46,906 nucleotides of DNA from JBHGBM01 sp041946965 (lineage in GTDB: Bacteria > Acidobacteriota > Terriglobia > Bryobacterales > Bryobacteraceae). Under the pieces are notes generated by a model. That model saw only the letters and a list, made by a program, of their open reading frames with translations, did no database searches and was not told where the DNA came from. Both the position numbers and the translations under genes were made by a program. This document shows, piece after piece, positions 24,915 through 32,057 of the stretch (positions are counted from its first letter, which is position 1; the number at the start of each line of letters is the position of its first letter). The stretch covers positions 1-46,906 of the forward strand of contig JBHGBM010000072.1 in the NCBI GenBank assembly GCA_041946965.1, given 5' to 3'.

Positions 24915-25636
24915 CAGAGTTCGCCCACCACGTCGTTCAGCGCGTGCATGTTCAGCATCGCCTCGCGCACCGCGCGCGCGATGTCCTCGCTCCGGTCCAT
25001 GAACGACCGGCTGTCCATCGCCTGCACCTGCACCGTCACCTGCGGCGCCATCGCGCGAGCCGAGGCCGCCGCCTCCGTTCGCGCCTCGCTGGCGGCCGCC
25101 TGCGCGCGCCCGGCGCGCGGCAATCCGTATTGGTCGTAATCCACGCTCGTGATGCGCCCGTCCGCCACCGCCGCCTCGAACTTCATCTTGCGAGGCAGCG
25201 CGAACCGCACCAGCGGCTCCGGCTCCTTCGTCCCTCCGCCCGTGAACAGCCCGATGATGGCCCGCGCCAGCGGCAGCGTGCCCAGGCTCGTTGCCGACGC
25301 CACCTTGCTCCAGACGCTCGAGCCTCGCTGCTCGCCCGTCTTATTTGCGCTCTGCTGCGCCGGCGCGGCCGCCGTCTTCACTGCCTCGGCCGCTCGCGGC
25401 GCCGCACCGGCAATTGGTCGGGTCTCGCCCCCGCTTTCGCGCCAGGCGCCCGCCGTCTCCGTCACGGCGCGTTGCAATGCTTCCGCTGCCGGCATGTCCT
25501 GCGGCGCCGTGATCGCTGGTACCGTGCCTGCCTCGGCTCGCCCCCCTTCCAGCAGCTCCGGCATCACCTTCTCCCACCCCGGGCCGGCCACCGCCAGAAA
25601 CACCTCCAGCAGAATCTGTTCCCTCTCAGACGTCAT
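24914..25636 (-). CDS. Very short tape-measure-like protein
   Basis: The 240-residue protein lies where the tail tape measure is expected, directly after the G/GT chaperone pair. It is rich in Ala and Gln. Residues of about 130-160 hold a weakly hydrophobic segment (LPLARAIIGLFTGG), and the C-terminus (VQVQAMDSRSFMDRSEDIA) resembles the tape-measure tail of GTA and related phages. Tape measures set tail length at about 0.15 nm per residue, so a tail near 36 nm is expected, close to the GTA tail. Most siphophage tape measures are above 600 residues. Start ATG 25636 overlaps the GT end by 11 bp. Confidence 0.6.
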   Translation of the reverse strand: MTSEREQILLEVFLAVAGPGWEKVMPELLEGGRAEAGTVPAITAPQDMPAAEALQRAVTETAGAWRESGGETRPIAGAAPRAAEAVKTAAAPAQQSANKTGEQRGSSVWSKVASATSLGTLPLARAIIGLFTGGGTKEPEPLVRFALPRKMKFEAAVADGRITSVDYDQYGLPRAGRAQAAASEARTEAAASARAMAPQVTVQVQAMDSRSFMDRSEDIARAVREAMLNMHALNDVVGEL

Positions 25637-25985
25637 CGCCGTATTCCGCCTCCCACTCCCGAGCCAGGATCAGGTGCGCCTCCGCGTCGCGCGCTGGCAT
25701 CTCCCGCAGCTCCGTTCTCCCCAGCCTCCGCCCCACCAGGAACTCCTCCACCCATCCCAGGCTCTCCGCAGTGATGTAGGACCGCGGGCACGTCGTCGTC
25801 GCCGCGCCCTTCCGCGCCCACACCACGCGCTCCGGCGAGTGCAGCCCCGCCGGCATCCACCCGCACCGCCGCCGGGCCGCCAGGCCGTTCCTGCGGCATT
25901 CCTCGCACTTCCACCCGGCCTGGTTCGCAAACTGAAAATGGAAGGCGACTGTCAGTTTTTTCTTTCTGCTTCCGTCAGGCCGCAT
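25626..25985 (-). CDS. GT-like tail assembly chaperone extension (in -1 frame to G)
   Basis: This frame is reached by -1 slippage in the preceding gene and encodes about 109 extra residues after the slip site, giving a 230-residue fusion. It could also start at its own ATG 25985, making 119 residues. Two CxxC-like cysteine clusters (WKCEECRRNG and RRRCGW) suggest metal binding, as in some GT proteins. WVEEFLVGRRLGRTELREM and HLILAREWEAEYGDDV look helical. Its likely role is to hold the tape measure while the tail tube polymerises. It overlaps G by 34 bp and the tape-measure gene by 11 bp. Confidence 0.65.
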   Translation of the reverse strand: MRPDGSRKKKLTVAFHFQFANQAGWKCEECRRNGLAARRRCGWMPAGLHSPERVVWARKGAATTTCPRSYITAESLGWVEEFLVGRRLGRTELREMPARDAEAHLILAREWEAEYGDDV

Positions 25986-26317
25986 TCCCGCCTCACCGCC
26001 GCGGCGGCTTCCCGGAACAATTCCTCCGGCCCCGCCTCCGCCAGCGACTCGGGAGTCGCCGCCGCTCCGTCGATCTCCAGGCCCCTCACCTCCGCCAGCC
26101 CCCACTGCACGTACAGCCTGTCGATCTCCGCCCATACCAGCGCCGCGTCCATCTTCTCCCGCGGGGTCTCTCCCGCATCCAGAAACTCCGCCCGCTGCGC
26201 CAGTTCCCGCACCGCGCGCATCAGCTCCATGCGCCGTCCGAACGACATCCGCCGGACCACCAGATCCACGCCCGGCAGCCGCTCGGACGGCCTCACCGCC
26301 ACACTCTCGTATGTCAT
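25952..26317 (-). CDS. G-like tail assembly chaperone
   Basis: This 121-residue protein lies between tail tube and tape measure, the G position of siphophage tails. It is mostly helical, with MSFGRRMELMRAVRELAQRAEF and FREAAAAVRRECGLTEAERKN as main helices, and a short proline-bearing N-terminus. It ends with AGA-AAA-AAC-TGA, so the A-AAA-AAC heptamer stands directly before its stop. It assists tail assembly in the cytoplasm and should not enter the particle. Its ATG 26317 lies 3 bp after the tail-tube stop. Confidence 0.7.
   Translation of the reverse strand: MTYESVAVRPSERLPGVDLVVRRMSFGRRMELMRAVRELAQRAEFLDAGETPREKMDAALVWAEIDRLYVQWGLAEVRGLEIDGAAATPESLAEAGPEELFREAAAAVRRECGLTEAERKN
25955..25961 (-). 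other. Programmed -1 frameshift site (A-AAA-AAC) in the tail chaperone gene
   Basis: The heptamer A-AAA-AAC is in the G frame, immediately followed by TGA (25954-25952). Slippage by one base gives AAA-AAA-CTG and continues in the frame of the GT-like product down to 25626. Ten bases downstream CTTCCA (25944-25939) can pair with TGGAAG (25913-25908), with a nested GTT/AAC, as a weak stimulatory stem. The arrangement copies the G/GT frameshift of lambda and most siphophages. Confidence 0.75.
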
Positions 26318-26320
26318 GGC

Positions 26321-27493
26321 CTACGCAAACGCCACCACGATTTCGTCGTCCACCGTGCCCTGCGCCCGCGCGCTCCGGAACCGCCATTGCAGCCTGTTGT
26401 CGCTGTCGTCGAACTCCGGCACCTCCGCCAGCACGCTCTTCAGATACACGCCGGCCAACTGCCCCTGCTGCTCTCCAAGCTGGAACATCACGCTGATCGG
26501 CGATTGCTGCCGCGCCGCCTGGTACAGAGCCTTGGTCGAGTCATCGTCGATTTCGTAGAGATCGAAATCCACCGTCACCACCCGCCGCCCCGGAGAAATC
26601 CCCTTCGGCACGTTCGACCCGAATTCCTTCGCCCGCAGCTCCAGCCCGTTGTCCACCGCGAACACCGCGTTCGTGATCGTGAAGAATTGCTCCGGCGACG
26701 TCCCCAGCCACGCCTGCCCCATGTGCCCCGGCACAATCGAGTAATCGAACGCCCCCAGCTCCGGCTCGGCGGGAAACGCGGTCAACTGTCCCATCCCCTC
26801 AGCGAAGCTGCTGCTGTCGATCAGGTCCTGCGCCTCGCCGCTGAACTGGAATTCATGGAAGTCCCCGTTCACTCGCAGCTCCAGCCGGTTCACCGCTGCG
26901 CCCGCGATCAGCCGCTGCACCGCCGTCGCCGGGCTCCAGTAGTCGAAAATGCTCACGCTCTTCAGCTCGGTAGCCGGCGAGTAGCTGCACGTCGCCCCGA
27001 TCGCCGTCCCCGCCGCCGGAGCCGCCGAAAACGGAGCGTTCAACTGCACCGTCGTCGCATTCGGCGCCGCTGCCACAAAGCGGATCTCGCCTCCCACCGC
27101 CACCGCGCGCCCAGGAGCCAGCCCGTGTGGAGCCGCGAACACCAGCGTCGTCCCGCTCGACCCCGCCCCCGCCGTCGCGCCGCTGAACAGCGCCGGTTGT
27201 CCGCCCAGACACCCCTGGAATAGCGGTCCGCTGGCCGGAGGTTGGGCCGTATTCGTCCAGGAGGTCATGTAGGTCCGCAGGTCCCATTGCGTCCGCCGCC
27301 GCCCGCCCGGCGGGTACCCCGCGAACGTCCTGCTGCCCGTCTTGTCCTTCCTCTCGGCCACCTCCAACTGCTGCTTGATGCCGAGTTTCACCGCCGATAT
27401 GCGGTTCGCCGCCGTGACCGCGGCCACCTGTCCGAACCCGCTCTCCACCGCCGTGTAGAACCGGTTCGCGTACGAAGAAACGTATGAAGCCAT
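26321..27493 (-). CDS. Tail tube protein with inserted Ig-like domain
   Basis: This 390-residue protein lies after the tail terminator and before the chaperones, the position of the major tail tube. The ends fit a tube fold (residues 1-85 and about 170-390, with ATELKSVSIFDYW and VVTVDFDLYEID strands). A Gly/Ala-rich insert at about 98-165 (LVFAAPHGLAPGRAVAVGG) looks like an Ig-like decoration on the tube surface. It should polymerise into the non-contractile tail. It is larger than most tube proteins (about 150-250), which the insert explains. Gap to the next gene is 3 bp. Confidence 0.65.
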   Translation of the reverse strand: MASYVSSYANRFYTAVESGFGQVAAVTAANRISAVKLGIKQQLEVAERKDKTGSRTFAGYPPGGRRRTQWDLRTYMTSWTNTAQPPASGPLFQGCLGGQPALFSGATAGAGSSGTTLVFAAPHGLAPGRAVAVGGEIRFVAAAPNATTVQLNAPFSAAPAAGTAIGATCSYSPATELKSVSIFDYWSPATAVQRLIAGAAVNRLELRVNGDFHEFQFSGEAQDLIDSSSFAEGMGQLTAFPAEPELGAFDYSIVPGHMGQAWLGTSPEQFFTITNAVFAVDNGLELRAKEFGSNVPKGISPGRRVVTVDFDLYEIDDDSTKALYQAARQQSPISVMFQLGEQQGQLAGVYLKSVLAEVPEFDDSDNRLQWRFRSARAQGTVDDEIVVAFA

Positions 27494-27494
27494 C

Positions 27495-27989
27495 TCAGTT
27501 GCTCACTCCCACCTCGAAAGTCACCTTCGCCGTCTGCGCGAAGTTCTTTCCGCCGCGTTTCACCGGACTGAATACCGCTTCGTATCCGCCCGCGTAAAAC
27601 ATCCCGCCGCCCCAGTCCCCGCGGTTGTCATCCAACACCCGCGTCACTGCGTCCACGTACATTTGCAGCACCCGCTCGATGTCCTCCAGCCGGTCCTGCG
27701 AGACCCGCGCCTCCACCGCCATGAACGCCCGCCCGGAGAACCTCCGGAACTTCTCCCTCATCTCGTTGGACAGCTTTTCGCAGTACACGTGCACCACCGG
27801 GTACTGAACTTCCCCGGTGCGCTCCGTCAGGTCCGCGGCCACGTTCTGCCGCAGCAACTGCTGGGGACCGATCTCCGGCAGCACCATCCGCTCCGCCGCG
27901 CCCAGTTCCGCCAGTTCCGCGTTCATCCCCGTCGGAGCCGTCAGCAACGCAATCACCTTCACCGCCGCGTTTCGCGCCACTCCGGCCAT
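27495..27989 (-). CDS. Tail terminator-like protein
   Basis: The 164-residue protein precedes the tail tube gene. It has the alpha/beta look of tail terminators: an N-terminal helix pair, YPVVHVYCEKLSNEMREKFR, and a long helix DRLEDIERVLQMYVDAVTRV, then a strand FAQTAKVTFEVGV. It would cap the finished tail and join it to the head. GAGAGG lies about six bases before ATG 27989. No recognised catalytic residue is present. The call rests on position and length as well as the sequence pattern. Confidence 0.6.
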   Translation of the reverse strand: MAGVARNAAVKVIALLTAPTGMNAELAELGAAERMVLPEIGPQQLLRQNVAADLTERTGEVQYPVVHVYCEKLSNEMREKFRRFSGRAFMAVEARVSQDRLEDIERVLQMYVDAVTRVLDDNRGDWGGGMFYAGGYEAVFSPVKRGGKNFAQTAKVTFEVGVSN

Positions 27990-27990
27990 G

Positions 27991-28722
27991 TCAGCCTCTC
28001 TGTAGGATTCGCGGCGCCGAGCGCGTGAAGCTCGCCGCCTGCCCCGTGCCCGGCCCCCTTCCGCCGCTGCGCAATTCCGTGCACGTCCAGCTCGTTCCCT
28101 CCGCCAGCGGAGCCTCGTTCTGCAACCACATCTGTTCGGCCGACGCCCCCGCGTAAACGTTCCAGCCCGCCGCGTTCGCCGGCGCGTCGCTCACCCTCGC
28201 AACGAACCCCCCGCCCACGCTTACCGTGATCGAGTTCCATGGCCCCGCCGCGCCCTCTTCACCCGCGCCGTTCACCCATGCCGCGCACGCGAAATACGTG
28301 CCTTCCTCCAGCGTGCCCGCCGCTGCGGTGAGCTCCGGCATCTGCGCCCGCGGAACCGGGTCCGCCGCCACCCCGATGCCGATGTCCAGCAGACGCTCCG
28401 ATGCCCATTTCGCCATGTCCCGGTACGTCTCCCACTTCCCCCGGTACCGGTCGTTCAACTGGCTGTGGTACGCATCCCTGTACACCAGCTCCAGCGTCTT
28501 GAACACGTGCCAGAGCCGCAGCGCCGGCGTGACCACCACCTGGGCCAACCCGGCCTCGGCGCGCGGAAGCAGGGCCTCCAGTTCCACCCCCAACTCCTCC
28601 TGCGCCAGGATCAGCTTCTTTGTCGTGTCGATGCCTTCCGGACCTACCACGCCCAGCAGTCCCGAGTCCTGGGCCGTCAGGTCTTCCAGGCTCGTCATCG
28701 TGCCGTCCGTGAACAGCGCCAT
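27991..28722 (-). CDS. Head-tail connector with C-terminal Ig/FN3-like domain
   Basis: The 243-residue protein lies after the coat gene and a 98-residue gene, where head-to-tail connectors are found. The N-terminal half (to about 125) is helical, with a WHVFKTLELVYRDAYHSQL segment and WETYRDMAKWASERLL. Residues of about 130-235 form a beta-rich domain (GTYFACAAWVNGAGEEG, GWNVYAGASAEQMW) that looks like FN3, as in the giant hub. Such domains often decorate particles and bind sugars. The adaptor role is inferred from position. Confidence 0.5.
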   Translation of the reverse strand: MALFTDGTMTSLEDLTAQDSGLLGVVGPEGIDTTKKLILAQEELGVELEALLPRAEAGLAQVVVTPALRLWHVFKTLELVYRDAYHSQLNDRYRGKWETYRDMAKWASERLLDIGIGVAADPVPRAQMPELTAAAGTLEEGTYFACAAWVNGAGEEGAAGPWNSITVSVGGGFVARVSDAPANAAGWNVYAGASAEQMWLQNEAPLAEGTSWTCTELRSGGRGPGTGQAASFTRSAPRILQRG

Positions 28723-28725
28723 CTT

Positions 28726-29022
28726 TTACGCCTTTCTCCACTCGCTCGAGGGCACTACCGTCACCTGCATCCGGCTTGCGGCCGCCAGTTGCTCGGCCTG
28801 CTCCTTCGCTTCCCGCTTCTGTTGCTGGAACGCCTGCGCTTCCTTCTCCGTCGCCGCCCGCGCTTTCCCGTCCACGATCATGCGCGCGGCCACCTCCCGC
28901 CGGACCTCGCTCATCACGCCCGCCTTCCCCCCGTCCGGCGTCTCCAGGCTCACCACCACGCAGGGTTCCGGCAATTGCTTCTCCTGCCACCGCCGCTTCT
29001 CGTAATACGCCTTTAAATCCAT
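28726..29022 (-). CDS. Small coiled-coil protein of unknown function in the head module
   Basis: The 98-residue protein is encoded right after the coat gene and a hairpin-rich gap. It starts with a GGGGGAAGGG site just before ATG 29022. A short alpha/beta part (CVVVSLETPDGGKAGVM) precedes a charged helix of about 40 residues with AlaGln-rich heptads (KEAQAFQQQKREAKEQAEQL), a likely coiled coil. It may be a head completion or decoration protein. I do not recognise the family. Confidence 0.5.
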   Translation of the reverse strand: MDLKAYYEKRRWQEKQLPEPCVVVSLETPDGGKAGVMSEVRREVAARMIVDGKARAATEKEAQAFQQQKREAKEQAEQLAAASRMQVTVVPSSEWRKA

Positions 29023-29049
29023 CCCTTCCCCCTTTCCACCAGTTCATGG

Positions 29050-29073
29050 GGGGCAGGCCTTCCGGCCTGCCCC
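29050..29073 (-). repeat. Perfect GGAA-capped hairpin between coat and downstream genes
   Basis: On the minus strand GGGGCAGGCC-GGAA-GGCCTGCCCC is a perfect ten-base stem with a GNRA-type loop. It lies 27 nt before the start of the 98-residue gene. A weaker hairpin, CCGCC/GGCGG, lies at 29116-29129. No T tract follows, so attenuation or mRNA protection is more likely than full termination. Confidence 0.65.
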
Positions 29074-29143
29074 GGGCTTCCACTCGGCGCCGCCGCTCCC
29101 CCACGGCCTCCACGGCCGCCGGAGGGCGGTGGCCCGTCTTACC

Positions 29144-30055
29144 CTACGAATTCACCTGCACGCCAAACTGGTTCCGGATGATCGCCGCCCCGTACAGCAC
29201 GTCCACCGTGAACTGCTGCGAGAGCGTGTTCGGCTGGTAGCTCATGGTTACCCGCATGCCGAAGTTGCCGAAATCGGCGTAGTGTGCCACCGCGCCCGTG
29301 CCGGCCAGCGGCTGCGGCATACGCCGCACCACCAGGCCGATCGCGTTCTTGGTGAAAGCCAGGTTGTGCGTCGTCACCGGCGAGCTGCCCGTCTTCTGGA
29401 TGAACTGCGAGCGGAAGACGTAAAAGTCCTTGATCTTCCCCACCGTCCCGTCCACCAGCGCCCGCAACCCGGCGTCCCCGGCCGAGCCATACTCGCTGAA
29501 GCGCGGAATTTGCCGCAACTGCGAGTAAGTGGCGGCGTCCACCACTAGGTACTTCGGCTCGCTCGCCGGCACCTTGGCCGAGAACAAGGCCGTTTCCGCT
29601 TGGTCCACCACCTGTTCCGTGATCGCCGTGCCCGCCGTGCCCACCGGCGAGTTCGTCGTGAAGCCCGCGTACAGACCCAGCAGGTCCGTCTCGATCTTCT
29701 CCGCCAGCGCCGTCACCGCCGGCTGCATGTAGATGCTCAACAGGTCCGGCACCGCCAGCACCTTGGTCACGTCCGGAATCTGGAACGTCGCTTCCGCGTG
29801 CGTGTTCAGCACGATCTGCGCGTTGCCCAGATTCGGGTTCTGCGTCTGTACCGTTCCGCCTTCGGCGATGTTGTTCGCCACCAGCGTCGGGGGCACTGGG
29901 ATGTTCACCGTGTCGCCGGCCTGCGCCAGCACCGGCTCGTAATCCCGGTTTACGAGATTGCCCATGACGAGATTCCCCATCAGTGCGGGCAGGGCATCCG
30001 CCGCCACCAGCTTGACAATCGCGTTCGCTACGTTCGTTGAAGTTATTGCTCCCAT
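29144..30055 (-). CDS. Major capsid protein, P22 coat-like
   Basis: This 303-residue protein matches the P22 gp5-like coat group. The N-terminal arm VANAIVKLVAADALPALMGN is followed by VLAQAGDTVNIPVPPTLVANN, a segment typical of this group, then a body with LSIYMQPAVTALAEKIETDLLG, which fits the spine helix of the HK97 fold. It would form the icosahedral head. Length is shorter than P22 gp5 (about 430), since the P22 insertion domain seems absent. GGAGAGGG lies close to ATG 30055. It is the first of the structural genes after the scaffold. Confidence 0.75.
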   Translation of the reverse strand: MGAITSTNVANAIVKLVAADALPALMGNLVMGNLVNRDYEPVLAQAGDTVNIPVPPTLVANNIAEGGTVQTQNPNLGNAQIVLNTHAEATFQIPDVTKVLAVPDLLSIYMQPAVTALAEKIETDLLGLYAGFTTNSPVGTAGTAITEQVVDQAETALFSAKVPASEPKYLVVDAATYSQLRQIPRFSEYGSAGDAGLRALVDGTVGKIKDFYVFRSQFIQKTGSSPVTTHNLAFTKNAIGLVVRRMPQPLAGTGAVAHYADFGNFGMRVTMSYQPNTLSQQFTVDVLYGAAIIRNQFGVQVNS

Positions 30056-30068
30056 TCCCTCTCCTTCG

Positions 30069-30620
30069 TTAAAGGTTCCCCAAGCTCTGCGACGCGATTC
30101 TCAGGATTTCCTGCCTCGCGCGCTCCATCTCTTCCTTGCTCATACCGGGTCGAATCTTTTCGATGTCCACGGTCTCCCGCGGCGCCGCCGGGGCTTTCTG
30201 GCTGCCCATCATTCCCGCGCCGCCCGAGATCCGCGCCGGCAGGAACTCCGGGTTCTCGCTGACAAATCCCGAGAGATACTCCCGCAGCCCTATCTCGCCG
30301 CCCTCGCCCCGCGCCACCAGCCGGCCGTCCTCGGACCGCACCACGCCGTCCTGTACCGCCTTGTACGCCAGGTCCACCTTGGCTACGCCCAGCCTCTGCA
30401 ACTCGGCCCGGATCGCGGCGCTGCGCTCCGCTTCTTCCGCCTGCTGCCGGCTGCGCTTGTTCTCCGCCACCAGTTCGTTCATGCGGCGCTCCAGTTCCTC
30501 CCGCCGCTTCCGCTCCTCCTGAAGCTCCGCCTTGTAAGCCGGTTCGCTCTTCGCCTGCTGCGCGCTCATCAGCTCTTGAACCGCAGCCCGCACGATCTCC
30601 TGCACTTGCTCCTGTTCCAT
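30069..30620 (-). CDS. Scaffolding-like protein
   Basis: The 183-residue protein is encoded between portal and coat. A long charged helix (residues 25-75, ELQEERKRREELERRMNELV) predicts a coiled coil. The C-terminal part KIRPGMSKEEMERARQEILR resembles a coat-binding hook. No Ser/Asp/His protease triad was seen. It should direct coat assembly and then leave the head. GGGGAG lies about six bases before ATG 30620. Position and coiled coil support the call; a decoration role is less likely. Confidence 0.65.
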   Translation of the reverse strand: MEQEQVQEIVRAAVQELMSAQQAKSEPAYKAELQEERKRREELERRMNELVAENKRSRQQAEEAERSAAIRAELQRLGVAKVDLAYKAVQDGVVRSEDGRLVARGEGGEIGLREYLSGFVSENPEFLPARISGGAGMMGSQKAPAAPRETVDIEKIRPGMSKEEMERARQEILRIASQSLGNL

Positions 30621-30630
30621 AACTCTCCCC

Positions 30631-32004
30631 TTATTCGGCGCTCTCGATCTCCGACGCGATCCGCTCCTTGATCTCCTGCCGCGCGTCGCACAGGTACTTC
30701 AACGCGACTTTCTTGAACACCTGCTTGCGCAGCGTCGGCGACTTCATCCCCAGCCTCAGCAGCCGCTCCGCGTCCTCCAGTTCCGTGCTGAAGTCGCCGA
30801 TGTCGAACTCGTCCAGCCCCGAAACGTCCACCGAGATGCCGTCCTGCCGTGCCGCCGAGATCCCCCGCAGCACCTGCTTCATCGACTCCTTCACCGCGTC
30901 GCCGTACGCCCGCAGCACCTCCTGCGTCACGCTGAAGTCCCGCTGCTTGCTCGCCCCCGATTGCCTCACGTGCCCCAGTTCCAGCCCCCCCGCCTGGTGC
31001 ATCAGGTAGCACACCCGGTAGATCTCGTCCTTCAGCCGCACCAGGTTGTCCGCCGCGATCTGGTATACGTTGCCCGCAGGCTCCGTCCACCCGAACTTGT
31101 CGTCCTTCCCGAGCTGGATGTAGTACGACTCCCCCACGATCTGGTTGAACCCTTTATCGGAGTAAATCACCGGCGTCGCGAACAGCCCCATGGTCAACGC
31201 CCACGCCAGCGCGTTCGACTTGTTGAAGTGCTCCAGTTGCAGCAGCGCCGCCTTGTTCATCAGCCACAGGCCCTCCGTCACCCGCAGCTCGAACACCGGC
31301 GTTCGCCGCAGCGACGCGAACCCGTGCCGTCCTTCGTCGATCAGCGCCGGCTCCTTCTCCTTCTCGCCCTTCGCGTAGATCCGGTAGCGCTCGCGGTCGT
31401 AGTAGATCCATCGCGTCTCCCGTTCCCAGCCGCTGTCCTCCGCCTTCCCCGGCCGCAGGTTCGACGTCCGCATCACCACCCACTCCAGCCCGCCCTCCCG
31501 GTCATAGCTCCAGTTGATGACCTCGTCCGCCGCGTACTCCATCAGGTACGCCCGCGAGCGTCCCGTGGCGTCCTCCTGCGCCCGGTTCAGCACCGGCCCG
31601 TGCGCCTTGGGGAAATCCACCACGATGTAACTGCTGCCCAGCACCAGCGTCTCCACGAAACGCTGCCGCATGAACTCGGAGAAGTTCGTCCCCTTCCGGT
31701 CGCAGTCTTCGGCGAACTCGTTGAAGAATCCCCTCGCCGCCTCGTCGTGCCCCTCGAACAGGATCACCGGTTCCCGCCGCATCAGCGTGGCCGCGTACCA
31801 GTCGATGATCGACCCCACGTAGTTCTCGTAAAACACCCGGTTCAGCCGTTCGCTGTAAACATTGTGCGGCTCCTTGTGCCGCTGCACCAGGTAAGCCGCC
31901 GCGTTCCCCCGCAGCCGCTCCCCGCCGGCGTAGAGATCGCGGTACGTTTTCCACATCTCCGCGCGCGCGACATACTCCGGGTGTTCCCGTTCAATCGAAA
32001 CCAT
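30631..32004 (-). CDS. Portal protein, DUF4055-like
   Basis: This 457-residue protein matches the DUF4055 portal group: HPEYVARAEMWKTYRDLYAG near the start, NRVFYENYVGSIIDWYA, and ILFEGHDEAARGFFNEF. A long helix follows at QLEHFNKSNALAWALTMG, the stem region, and an acidic C-terminal helix. It should form the dodecameric ring through which DNA enters and leaves. The start is taken as ATG 32004, with GAGGGAAAG just before it; 76 more in-frame codons upstream overlap the TerL gene and lack family features. Confidence 0.8.
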   Translation of the reverse strand: MVSIEREHPEYVARAEMWKTYRDLYAGGERLRGNAAAYLVQRHKEPHNVYSERLNRVFYENYVGSIIDWYAATLMRREPVILFEGHDEAARGFFNEFAEDCDRKGTNFSEFMRQRFVETLVLGSSYIVVDFPKAHGPVLNRAQEDATGRSRAYLMEYAADEVINWSYDREGGLEWVVMRTSNLRPGKAEDSGWERETRWIYYDRERYRIYAKGEKEKEPALIDEGRHGFASLRRTPVFELRVTEGLWLMNKAALLQLEHFNKSNALAWALTMGLFATPVIYSDKGFNQIVGESYYIQLGKDDKFGWTEPAGNVYQIAADNLVRLKDEIYRVCYLMHQAGGLELGHVRQSGASKQRDFSVTQEVLRAYGDAVKESMKQVLRGISAARQDGISVDVSGLDEFDIGDFSTELEDAERLLRLGMKSPTLRKQVFKKVALKYLCDARQEIKERIASEIESAE

Positions 32005-32057
32005 AAGCTCTTTCCCTCTTCTTGGGTTTCTCTGTGGTCCAACCACCGTCCCTATCG

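Noticed and set aside
25986..26387. Upstream extension of the GT-like frame to 26387
   Set aside because: This part overlaps the G gene in another frame and is Gly/Ala/Arg-rich without structure. It is open by chance, and GT is reached by frameshift.
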